Positions 42,358-49,849 of a DNA stretch of 64,000 nucleotides are shown in pieces. Position numbers and translations under genes: made by a program. Each line of letters begins with the position of its first letter. Position 1 is the stretch's first letter. Source of the stretch: Flavobacterium antarcticum DSM 19726 (lineage in GTDB: Bacteria > Bacteroidota > Bacteroidia > Flavobacteriales > Flavobacteriaceae); assembly GCF_000419685.1 (NCBI RefSeq), contig NZ_ATTM01000005.1:248001-312000 (forward strand), given 5' to 3'. Below the pieces are notes generated by a model. That model had not been told where the DNA came from, ran no database searches, and saw only the letters and a list, made by a program, of their open reading frames with translations.

Positions 42358-43905
42358 ATGAACCAAGAAAATCCTACATTAAATACACTTTCTGCTGAAG
42401 AAATCAACAAATGCATCGCTGTTTTAGAACAATTAAATGCGGAAACTTCGCAGATATTTGACATTCCAAAAGAGCAAAGAACCGCACTAATCAAAGCTGC
42501 GGGACAATTCTCCAGACCCGACCGTGAAGAATTTTCACGCCGAAAGAAAGACTCAAAAGCTTTAGCAAAAAAGAAAGAGGAAACTAGAGATAGAGTTGCC
42601 CGAAAAGAAACAGGAATTCGTTCCGCTCGTGAAGCAAGTGTTTTTGTGGCACCAAAGTTATTGGCTTCAAATATTTTGGAAAACAAGGAAGTATTGGAAT
42701 TAAAAATTCCGAAAATCTGTTACGTCTGCAAAACTAAATTCACAAAAATGCATCATTTCTACGATTCGATGTGTACCGATTGCGGAGATTTCAATTATGC
42801 AAAACGTTTTCAAACTGCCGATGTAAACGGTCAAGTTGCTGTTATTACGGGTTCTCGTTTAAAGATTGGTTATCACATTACATTGATGTTGTTGCGAGGT
42901 GGCGCGACGGTTATTGCAACGACGCGTTTTCCTGCAGATTCTGCGATTCGCTTTGCAAAAGAGGTTGATTTTAAGGATTGGGGACATCGCTTGAAAGTCC
43001 ACGGATTAGATTTGCGACACATTCCGAGTGTGGAAATTTTCTGCAATTTCATCGAACAAAAATACGGTCGATTGGATATTTTGATTAATAATGCAGCCCA
43101 AACAGTTCGTCGTCCATCCGGATTTTATTCGCATTTAATGCGTAACGAAGAATTGCCGATTTCTGAATTTAATAAGGATGTTCAAAGTTTGCTGAACGAC
43201 CATTTAAATTGTTTGGAAGAATTAAAATCACTGACAATTGGCGCTTCGTCCAATCAAAATATGCCGGTAACTTGGCACGGTCCTGAACCTGGAATTGGTT
43301 TGAGGGCTTCCGCCAAATTATCGCAGATTCCCTATTCGTTCGACAAAGGATTGGTTTCAAAAGAAGTTTTTCCCGAAGGAGAATTAGATGCAGATTTACA
43401 ACAAGTCGATTTACGAAAAACAAACAGTTGGCGATTGAAATTAGGCGAAATTGAAACAACCGAAATGATTGAAGTGCAATTGGTAAATGCTGTTGCTCCA
43501 TTTGTGCTTTGCAACCGACTTTCAGAAGTGATGAAGAAAGACAAAACAGGCAAGAAACACATCATTAATGTTTCGGCGATGGAAGGGAAATTCTACAAAG
43601 ATTTCAAGGAAGACCGACATCCACATACGAATATGGCAAAAGCTGCTTTAAATATGTTGACCCATACTGCCGCTGGAACTTTGGCGAAAGACGGTATATT
43701 TATGAACGCTGTTGACACGGGTTGGGTTACCGACGAAGACCCTGCGGCAATGGCGAAAAGAAAGCAGGAAGAACAAGATTTCCAACCGCCACTTGATATT
43801 GTTGACGGAGCGGCAAGAGTTATGGACCCGTTATTTGACGGAATTAATTCGGGCAAACATTGGTGTGGAAAATTCTTAAAGGATTACAATCCGATTGCTT
43901 GGTAA
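42358..43905 (+). CDS. SDR-family oxidoreductase with N-terminal Cys4 extension
   Basis: 515 residues. The first about 120 are charged and helical. A Cys4 zinc-ribbon-like knuckle follows (Cys121, Cys124, Cys139, Cys142). Then an SDR Rossmann domain starts at [15 protein letters not shown] (TGxxxxIG, residues 164-171), with ILINNAAQT (NNAA motif) and a later [10 protein letters not shown] stretch in place of a clear YxxxK. The extension is unusual for SDRs but seems to be a known variant. Substrate unknown. TATCTTTG at 42307-42314 is a likely -7 box. Confidence 0.8.
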   Translation: MNQENPTLNTLSAEEINKCIAVLEQLNAETSQIFDIPKEQRTALIKAAGQFSRPDREEFSRRKKDSKALAKKKEETRDRVARKETGIRSAREASVFVAPKLLASNILENKEVLELKIPKICYVCKTKFTKMHHFYDSMCTDCGDFNYAKRFQTADVNGQVAVITGSRLKIGYHITLMLLRGGATVIATTRFPADSAIRFAKEVDFKDWGHRLKVHGLDLRHIPSVEIFCNFIEQKYGRLDILINNAAQTVRRPSGFYSHLMRNEELPISEFNKDVQSLLNDHLNCLEELKSLTIGASSNQNMPVTWHGPEPGIGLRASAKLSQIPYSFDKGLVSKEVFPEGELDADLQQVDLRKTNSWRLKLGEIETTEMIEVQLVNAVAPFVLCNRLSEVMKKDKTGKKHIINVSAMEGKFYKDFKEDRHPHTNMAKAALNMLTHTAAGTLAKDGIFMNAVDTGWVTDEDPAAMAKRKQEEQDFQPPLDIVDGAARVMDPLFDGINSGKHWCGKFLKDYNPIAW

Positions 43906-43909
43906 AGGC

Positions 43910-45166
43910 TTAAAATCCTTCGCCGTCGTTGAAGTAGAAGGTTTTAGAATCACGTCCTAAACCAAAATTCATCACGAAATTAGTTAACGTATTTTTATCC
44001 AATAAAATGCGTAATCCTACACCAACTGCGGGTTGAAAAGTATGGAATAAATGCAAATTTCCTTCCACGTCACTTGCAGAAGTTGCGTTTGCAAAAACAG
44101 TTCCGCTAATCAATTGGTTTTTCATAATCGGAAAACGGTATTCTGTTTCGAAAGTAATCAGATTCGCACCTCGAAACAAACCTTGTGTATATCCTTTTCC
44201 GCTTCGGCTGTTTTGGTCCCAACCAATTGCGGGTAAATTTAAATAAGGTAAATTTCCGCTTGTCAAGAATTGTCCATACGTCCAAAATCCCAAAACGTGT
44301 TGTTTATTAGATTTGCTCAAAGGAATAAAATAGCGGGAATCTAAAGTCAACGTCGTGCTGTTTTGTTGCGATGTATTTAGTTCAGGATTGAAACGGTAAC
44401 TTAAATTTACATAAAGCCCGGAATTTGTGTTTATCAAATTATCGCGACCATCGTAAATCAAATTTAAACTTCCTCCGGCAACGGTGTAATGTTTGTCGTT
44501 ATATCTGTAAGCTTGAGAATATTTGTAATGTTCAGTCAGTTCTCCATTGGCAACATCTAAAAGTTCGTCGTCAATACTATCATAACTGTCAATGTGAATG
44601 CCCAATCCTGCATACACATTTTCAATAATTTTATAGTTTGCCGTTTGGTGGAATTTAAAATAATTATACTTCATCGGCTCTTCGATATCTTCATAACTGA
44701 AGTTGTCGAAAGCATCACCATAAGGAACAATATCCGAACCTAAACCATAATTAGACTGCGAAAAAACATAGTACCGAATGTCGCCAGTCAAGAAATAAGT
44801 ATTGTCTTTCAGGTACATATTGTTTTTTAAATACGTCAAAATTTGCTTTTTGGTACTGTAAGAAGCACCTCCTGCAATCAACGAAATTTTATTTTCCATT
44901 TTTTCTCTGAAACTATACTGACTGATAAAACCTCCCGTAAACCCGCTTGCAGGTTGCAAACCAATGGTTGGCAAAATGATAAAGTTGGTAAGTGATTCCG
45001 GCTCGTCCACACGATTTTCTTTCTTTTTAAACAAGTCGTATAAAGTTACGTAGGGAATCGAATCTTTGGCAGGTGCTGTATTTTCCTCTTGCGAAAAAGC
45101 AAATGATGAAAGAAATAATAAAGATACCAATATGATTTTGGATTGCAGAGTATTTGTAAAATTCAT
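43910..45166 (-). CDS. BamA/Omp85-like outer-membrane barrel protein
   Basis: 418 residues with a signal peptide (about 1-26, ending FAFSQ). Alternating beta-strand patterns throughout and the late motifs LFRGANLITFETEYRFPIMKN and FQPAVGVGLRILLDKNT are like the barrel part of BamA/TamA or surface antigen D15. There are no POTRA domains, as the barrel starts within about 60 residues of the signal. It may be an exporter or a structural barrel. A -7 box (TATATTTG) lies upstream on the minus strand at 45201-45194. Confidence 0.75.
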   Translation of the reverse strand: MNFTNTLQSKIILVSLLFLSSFAFSQEENTAPAKDSIPYVTLYDLFKKKENRVDEPESLTNFIILPTIGLQPASGFTGGFISQYSFREKMENKISLIAGGASYSTKKQILTYLKNNMYLKDNTYFLTGDIRYYVFSQSNYGLGSDIVPYGDAFDNFSYEDIEEPMKYNYFKFHQTANYKIIENVYAGLGIHIDSYDSIDDELLDVANGELTEHYKYSQAYRYNDKHYTVAGGSLNLIYDGRDNLINTNSGLYVNLSYRFNPELNTSQQNSTTLTLDSRYFIPLSKSNKQHVLGFWTYGQFLTSGNLPYLNLPAIGWDQNSRSGKGYTQGLFRGANLITFETEYRFPIMKNQLISGTVFANATSASDVEGNLHLFHTFQPAVGVGLRILLDKNTLTNFVMNFGLGRDSKTFYFNDGEGF

Positions 45167-45444
45167 AAGGTAGAGTTATGTCTTAAATTTGGACAAATAT
45201 AATCGAAATGTGGTTAGATAAATTTATATAATTTAGGGAAATGGTTATAGGATTGGTTGGGAATTAGAAGGGGTAATGATTTTTCTATTATCTGCTATCG
45301 GATTATTGTGCTACTTACATTTTAAAATAATTTCACAATACTATTGTAAAAAGTATCAAACAAAAGATTTAAAAAGTATCAAACGAAAATTTGGTGTGTA
45401 AGAATTGCCATTTTTTTAATTTCATACGTGATTAATTATTATAT

Positions 45445-45456
45445 TTACACGTGTAA
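45445..45456. promoter_or_regulatory. Candidate antitoxin operator
   Basis: Perfect 12-bp palindrome TTACACGTGTAA, 17 nt upstream of the antitoxin ATG at 45473. Ribbon-helix-helix antitoxins usually repress their own promoter from such sites (inference). Confidence 0.4.
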
Positions 45457-45472
45457 TTTAAAATGTTTTATT

Positions 45473-45712
45473 ATGAATACAAAACTGACATTAAATCTTA
45501 ATAAAGAAATAATTGAAGAAGCGAAAACATATGCTAAAAGTCAAAGTGTAAGCTTATCAAAACTTATTGAAAACTATCTTAATTCGCTTACGAGAAATTC
45601 AAAAAGTAAGTCAACCGTTAGTCCTTTAGTCGAGAGTTTGACTGGAATTATTCCATCTGAATATGATGAGAAAAACGATTACAGAGATTATATTGACCAA
45701 AAATATTCCTGA
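45473..45712 (+). CDS. Antitoxin, DUF6364/ribbon-helix-helix type
   Basis: 79 residues from the ATG at 45473; a longer frame begins upstream but would cover the palindrome. The start TKLTLNLNKEIIEEAKTYAKSQSVSLSKLIENYLNSL is a ribbon-helix-helix DNA-binding unit, followed by a toxin-binding tail. It overlaps the PIN toxin gene by one base (TGATG). The pair forms a VapBC-like module: the antitoxin neutralises the nuclease and represses the operon. Confidence 0.85.
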   Translation: MNTKLTLNLNKEIIEEAKTYAKSQSVSLSKLIENYLNSLTRNSKSKSTVSPLVESLTGIIPSEYDEKNDYRDYIDQKYS

Positions 45713-46125
45713 TGGAAAATATTTTTATAGATACAAATATAGTTATCGACCTTTTGGCGAAACGGGAACCTTTTTACAAAGAAGCCCAAGATTTATTCAC
45801 ACTTGGCGACAAAAAAGAAGTGAATCTTTTCATCTCTTCATTAACTTTTGCAAACGCCTATTATTCTATTGTCAGACATCATAAAGAAGTTGACGCAAAG
45901 AAATACTTGTCAAAATTTAAGGTATTAGTAACCATTCTTTCATTAGAAGACAAAGCCATCGAATTAGCTTTAGCATCCGATTTTAAAGATTTCGAAGATG
46001 GTTTGCAGTATTTTATAGCCATGGACAACGAAGCTGATATCATAATTACTCGAAACAAAAAAGATTTTATAAATTCGAAAATTCCTGTTATGACAGCTGG
46101 AGAATATTTGAGTAAAAGGGGTTAA
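45712..46125 (+). CDS. PIN-domain toxin (VapC-like)
   Basis: 137 residues with the PIN-domain acidic residues: IFIDTNIVIDLL (Asp7), a conserved Glu in the middle, and EADIIITRNKKDF near the C-terminus. PIN toxins are RNases that cut tRNA or rRNA. It overlaps the antitoxin gene by one base, so both are co-translated. The catalytic core appears intact. No other mobile gene is beside it. Confidence 0.85.
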   Translation: MENIFIDTNIVIDLLAKREPFYKEAQDLFTLGDKKEVNLFISSLTFANAYYSIVRHHKEVDAKKYLSKFKVLVTILSLEDKAIELALASDFKDFEDGLQYFIAMDNEADIIITRNKKDFINSKIPVMTAGEYLSKRG

Positions 46126-46267
46126 TGAGATTTTTTGTATTTGGTTTTTGAAGGTAAGGTTTCAAGTCTTTTTAATAGATTTGATCAATATTCAAAAACT
46201 CGTAAAATCAATGAAATTTCCTAAAGGATAGTAAATCCATTGCTGTTTTTATTAGTAAAACTTGCCA

Positions 46268-46777
46268 TTATTCTTTATTATCATTTATAACAAGTTTTAA
46301 TGAATTTATATAATCTGTATCGAATTCAATAACTCTTATTTTATTTGGATTAAAACTCATTTCTCCACCAAAAGCTCCTCTAGTTTCTAAAAAATCAATT
46401 TTTAATTCTTCTTCACTAATTTCAATAAGTTTACCTAAATATACAGCCTTTTCACGTTTAGTGGCTATTTGAAAAACTTCATATTTGTCATTTAGAAAAT
46501 TTAAAATTGAAGTTAAATTAATAAGTGGAATTATATCTCTATCTTCAATTTCAAAACCTTTAAGCTTTATTACTTTTTCAGTAAATATTTCCGCTTCATA
46601 TCGACTGATAGTTTTGATGTTTTTATTTCTCAAAATAACATAACCGTCGATAACATAATCAACTGGATTACTTTTCAAAAGAATCCATTCAGAAGAATAA
46701 CCAATAAGAAAGCCTCTAGAAATTAACTTCTTATCCTCAAATTTTATCGAAATTAATTGTTTTAAATATTTTTCCAT
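46268..46777 (-). CDS. Protein of unknown function
   Basis: 169 residues, soluble, with no signal or membrane segment. The N-terminal half (KFEDKKLISRGFLIGYSSEWILLKSNPVDYVIDGYVILRNKNI) and the second half (REKAVYLGKLIEISEEELKIDFLETRGAFG) look like two related beta-rich repeats, reminiscent of Sm-like or SH3-like barrels, but I cannot name a family. It stands alone between the VapBC-like pair and the ABC-F gene, in an area with repeats. An accessory role is possible. Confidence 0.55.
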   Translation of the reverse strand: MEKYLKQLISIKFEDKKLISRGFLIGYSSEWILLKSNPVDYVIDGYVILRNKNIKTISRYEAEIFTEKVIKLKGFEIEDRDIIPLINLTSILNFLNDKYEVFQIATKREKAVYLGKLIEISEEELKIDFLETRGAFGGEMSFNPNKIRVIEFDTDYINSLKLVINDNKE

Positions 46778-46798
46778 TTATATCTTTTGTCGACCTTT

Positions 46799-46832
46799 CG
46801 AATCTGTGAAAATCTGTGAAATTCGTGTAAAA
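46799..46832. repeat. Degenerate ATCTGTG/ATTCGTG repeat
   Basis: Units AATCTGTGAAA, ATCTGTGAA and ATTCGTGTAA follow each other. The same family of units occurs at 42246-42281. It lies just downstream of the ABC-F stop codon. Confidence 0.5.
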
Positions 46833-46837
46833 AAAAC

Positions 46838-48700
46838 CTATTCCTCCATCTTCGCACTCAACTCAAACCATCTTTCTTCCTTATCTTCCATTTTCTTAAT
46901 AATAGATTGCAGTTCATTAGCTTTACCTTCAATCTCTGCATCTGCTACTTTTCCATCAGAAAACAAAAGTTCAATTTTTCTTTTATCAATTTCTAAATCC
47001 TTGATTTCACGTTCCAATTTTTGGTATTCTTTCTGTTCGTTGAACGTCAAATTTCCAGTTGGATTACTTTGTTTCCATGCTTTTTTATCAGCCTTATTGT
47101 CTTCTTTTTGTTGCACATCAGCACTGTCTTCATAGGCTCTAAAATCCGAATAGTTTCCAGGGAAATTCTCGACAACACCTTCGCCTCTAAATACAAAAAG
47201 GTAATCTACAATCTTATCCATGAAATAACGGTCGTGCGAAACCACCAACAAACAACCCGGATAATCAAGCAAAAAACTCTCTAAAACATTCAAAGTTACA
47301 ATGTCCAAATCGTTCGTTGGCTCATCCAGAATCAAAAAGTTAGGATTCTGAATCAAAACCGTACACAAGTACAAACGTTTCAATTCGCCACCACTCAATT
47401 TTTCAACAAAATCATATTGTTTTTTGCTGTCAAAAAGAAAACGCTCCAACAATTGCGAAGCCGAAATGATTTTCCCTTTCGTCAACGGAATATATTCGCC
47501 GTATTCCTTAATGATGTCAATAACGCGTTGTCCCGGTTTTGGATTGATACCACTTTGTGTGTAATATCCAATTTTAATCGTCTCACCAACCACCACTTTT
47601 CCACTATCAAGCGGAAGCGTTCCAGTCAATAAATTCAAGAAAGACGATTTTCCCGTTCCGTTTTTACCAATAATTCCAATGCGTTCGCCACGTTGAAAAT
47701 CAAAACTGAAGTTGTCCAAAATTACTTTATCGCCAAATTTCTTCGAAATTTTGTGCAACTCAATAATCTTACTTCCCATTCGTTCCATGTTGATTTCAAG
47801 CTCAACTTGGTTCTCTTTTCGTCTGCTTTCCGCTTTTTCCTTAATCACGTAAAAGTCATCTTGACGCGATTTCGATTTTGTAGTTCGCGCTTTTGGCTGA
47901 CGACGCATCCATTCCAATTCTTTCTTGAACAGGTTTTGCGCTTTATCCACACTCGAATTTTCCGAAGCAATTCGCTCCTCTTTTTTCTCTAAATAGTACG
48001 AGTAATTTCCTTTGTATTGGTATAATTTTCCGTTGTCTAATTCGATGATTTCGTTGCAAACACGTTCCAAAAAGAAACGGTCGTGTGTCACCATAAACAA
48101 CGTAATATTTTCTTTGGCAAAATAACTTTCCAGCCATTCAATCATCTCTAAATCCAAGTGATTCGTAGGTTCATCCAGAATCAACAAGTCCGGACGGTTG
48201 ATTAAAACAATCGCTAGCGAAAGTCTTTTTTTCTGTCCACCCGACATATTTTTTACCTTCAAACTAAAATCTTCCAACTTTAATTTAAACAAAATCTGCT
48301 TGAATTGTGTTTCAAAATCCCAAGCATTATGAGCGTCCATTCCGTCAAAAGCACGTTGATACGCTTCCTCATCTTCCGGGTTTTCCAATGCTTTTTCATA
48401 CCGATGAATCACATCTAAAATCGGATTATCCGAAGCAAAAATACTTTCCTCAATCGTCAATTCCTCTTGCAAATTCGTGTCCTGCGACAAAAACGCCATC
48501 TTAATATCCTTCCGAATCACCACATTTCCCGTATCCGATTCGTCTTCGCCATTAATTATTTTCATAATAGACGTTTTCCCCGAACCATTTTTAGCTATAA
48601 AAGCAATTTTTTGGTCTTTATTAATCCCAAAAGAAATGTCCTTAAAAAGCGTACGTTCTCCAAATGACTTCGATATATTCTCGACTGAAAGGTAATTCAC
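46838..48700 (-). CDS. ABC-F family ATPase (Uup-like)
   Basis: 620 residues from a GTG at 48700 (MNYLSVENISKSFGERTLF). An ATG at 48730 lies inside the promoter spacer, so it is not used. There are two ABC domains, each with Walker A (AKNGSGKTS; GKNGTGKSS), signature (MSGGQKKRL; LSGGELKRL) and Walker B (LLILDEPTNHLD; FLILDEPTNDLD), an interdomain linker, and a C-terminal coiled coil (about 540-620). There are no membrane helices. ABC-F proteins act on ribosomes; the Uup branch has a C-terminal DNA-binding coiled coil, as here. Confidence 0.9.
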   Translation of the reverse strand: MNYLSVENISKSFGERTLFKDISFGINKDQKIAFIAKNGSGKTSIMKIINGEDESDTGNVVIRKDIKMAFLSQDTNLQEELTIEESIFASDNPILDVIHRYEKALENPEDEEAYQRAFDGMDAHNAWDFETQFKQILFKLKLEDFSLKVKNMSGGQKKRLSLAIVLINRPDLLILDEPTNHLDLEMIEWLESYFAKENITLFMVTHDRFFLERVCNEIIELDNGKLYQYKGNYSYYLEKKEERIASENSSVDKAQNLFKKELEWMRRQPKARTTKSKSRQDDFYVIKEKAESRRKENQVELEINMERMGSKIIELHKISKKFGDKVILDNFSFDFQRGERIGIIGKNGTGKSSFLNLLTGTLPLDSGKVVVGETIKIGYYTQSGINPKPGQRVIDIIKEYGEYIPLTKGKIISASQLLERFLFDSKKQYDFVEKLSGGELKRLYLCTVLIQNPNFLILDEPTNDLDIVTLNVLESFLLDYPGCLLVVSHDRYFMDKIVDYLFVFRGEGVVENFPGNYSDFRAYEDSADVQQKEDNKADKKAWKQSNPTGNLTFNEQKEYQKLEREIKDLEIDKRKIELLFSDGKVADAEIEGKANELQSIIKKMEDKEERWFELSAKMEE

Positions 48701-48716
48701 AATAATAAATTTTTTG

Positions 48717-48747
48717 CAAAAGTAAGTCATTACAAGGCATTAACCAA
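48717..48747 (-). promoter_or_regulatory. Promoter of the ABC-F gene
   Basis: On the minus strand, TTG (48747-48745), a 20-nt spacer and TACTTTTG (48724-48717) match the Bacteroidota pattern. Transcription would begin near 48711, which rules out the ATG at 48730 and supports the GTG at 48700. Confidence 0.6.
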
Positions 48748-48784
48748 TCTTTTCTCTAGCAACGCCTTTTTATATTTTTAGGAA

Positions 48785-48886
48785 CGAATGGCTCGGGCTT
48801 TTTCAGCAATCCTTATTCCGGCTTTCCGTTCCAATCTTTTCTCCTTTACAGAAAAAAGAGAAAAGGATTTCACTGCAATCCGGGTT
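48785..48886. repeat. Dispersed hairpin repeat, copy A
   Basis: Contains GGCTTTCCGTTCCAATCTTT, an inner stem CTTTTCTC/GAGAAAAG, and GGATTTCACTGCAATCC. The segment is similar in order and sequence to copy B at 54440-54520. It lies in the 236-nt gap between the ABC-F gene and the next gene. It looks like a REP-type or small non-autonomous repeat of this group. Confidence 0.55.
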
Positions 48887-48966
48887 ATCAGAGTGAGATT
48901 GTTGCGTTTTTGTGGGAGTTTTTGGCTGTCTTTTTTTCGTATATTTAATATTTAAAGTCCACCATT

Positions 48967-49185
48967 ATGGTAACTCCATCAAAAAATAATTTGCAAAAAA
49001 AAGTAAACGAACCTGAAACGATTTACAAATCAAAATCTGAAACTGAACAAGTAGATGCTTTTGACTATTTACCAGCACATGTGAAAGAACGTTTAGAAGA
49101 AGCGCTACAAGAAAGTGCAAAAGGCTTAGGGAAACCTCATACTCAAGTTATGGCGGAAGTTAAAGCAAAATCTAATTTGTCATAA
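48967..49185 (+). CDS. Antitoxin-like partner of a ParE/RelE toxin
   Basis: 72 residues: a polar N-terminal region (about 1-34) then FDYLPAHVKERLEEALQESAKGLGKPHTQVMAEVKAK, a pattern typical of short antitoxins paired with ParE/RelE toxins in Bacteroidota. The damaged toxin frame begins 3 nt after its stop. It could still be expressed and cross-neutralise other toxins. Assignment is by pattern and neighbour. Confidence 0.65.
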   Translation: MVTPSKNNLQKKVNEPETIYKSKSETEQVDAFDYLPAHVKERLEEALQESAKGLGKPHTQVMAEVKAKSNLS

Positions 49186-49188
49186 GTT

Positions 49189-49482
49189 ATGTATGAAATT
49201 TCTTAGTTGCACGAAGCTGAAATTAGCTATTACGAAGAATTAGATTTTATATTTAGAAAATGGAACATAATTGAAGTTGAAAAATTCATAGGTTTAGTTT
49301 ATGATTTTTTAGAAACTTTATCCCAAAAACCAACAATCGGAATTTATTCAAAAAAGTACGATACTTGTTCATTTGTAATTTCAAAACAAACCACTCTATT
49401 CTATAAAGTTATCGAGAACGAATTAAAAATAGAACTTTTGTTATTTTGGAACAATAAGCAAAATCCCAAATCGTTACAGTAA
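49189..49482 (+). pseudogene. ParE/RelE-like toxin with amber codon at position 6
   Basis: The natural start is ATG at 49189 (MYEIS), but TAG at 49204-49206 stops it. The rest of the frame is open from a TTG at 49207 and reads LHEAEISYYEELDFIFRKWN and on to FWNNKQNPKSL, 91 residues, the size of a ParE/RelE toxin. Without the amber codon the protein would be 97 residues. The stop either kills the toxin, or the TTG restart gives an N-terminally trimmed form. The typical first beta strand would be lost. Confidence 0.65.
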
Positions 49483-49544
49483 TTAATAACATAATTAATC
49501 AATTTTTGTATCTTGTAGGCTGTAATCAATTAAAAATTAAGAAA

Positions 49545-49769
49545 ATGGAACACACTACACTATTTATGCTAGCAGGTTTACTTTTTTTAACGGTTACTTT
49601 TTTTTACTGGAAAATTACAAGTAACTATCTCAAAAAGAAATACAAAGTTAAGTCGAAACGAAGCTTGCGAACTAATATCTACTATTGGGAAGGTGCATTA
49701 TTTGTTAGTAGTTCGATTACTATTGCATTGTTGTTTCTTCTCAATTGGGCAAATATTTTAAAATTCTAA
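49545..49769 (+). CDS. Small two-helix membrane protein, unknown
   Basis: 74 residues from the ATG at 49545; an upstream TTG start would add 13 residues without merit. Two hydrophobic helices (about 4-21 and 49-68) enclose a very basic loop (KKKYKVKSKRSLR). No family recognised. It follows the damaged toxin gene on the same strand by 62 nt and may be a separate unit. Confidence 0.5.
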   Translation: MEHTTLFMLAGLLFLTVTFFYWKITSNYLKKKYKVKSKRSLRTNIYYWEGALFVSSSITIALLFLLNWANILKF

Positions 49770-49815
49770 ATTTATCGGTTGTTCAAGTATTTTTTGAATC
49801 AAAAGTAGTTGGCAT

Positions 49816-49844
49816 AAAAAAAGCCGTCTTTTCAGACAGCTTTT
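49816..49844. terminator. Terminator after the CocE-type gene
   Basis: AAAGCCGTCT (49819-49829) pairs with AGACAGCTTT with one bulged mismatch. On the minus strand it is followed by T. It serves the hydrolase gene ending at 49850. Confidence 0.65.
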
Positions 49845-49849
49845 CCACA

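Noticed and set aside
45428..45472. Longer start for the antitoxin
   Set aside because: The extra 15 residues cover the palindromic operator and precede the conserved TKLTLNL start.
48701..48730. ATG at 48730 as start of the ABC-F gene
   Set aside because: It lies upstream of the -7 box TACTTTTG, so it would not be in the transcript. The conserved start MNYLSVEN begins at GTG 48700.
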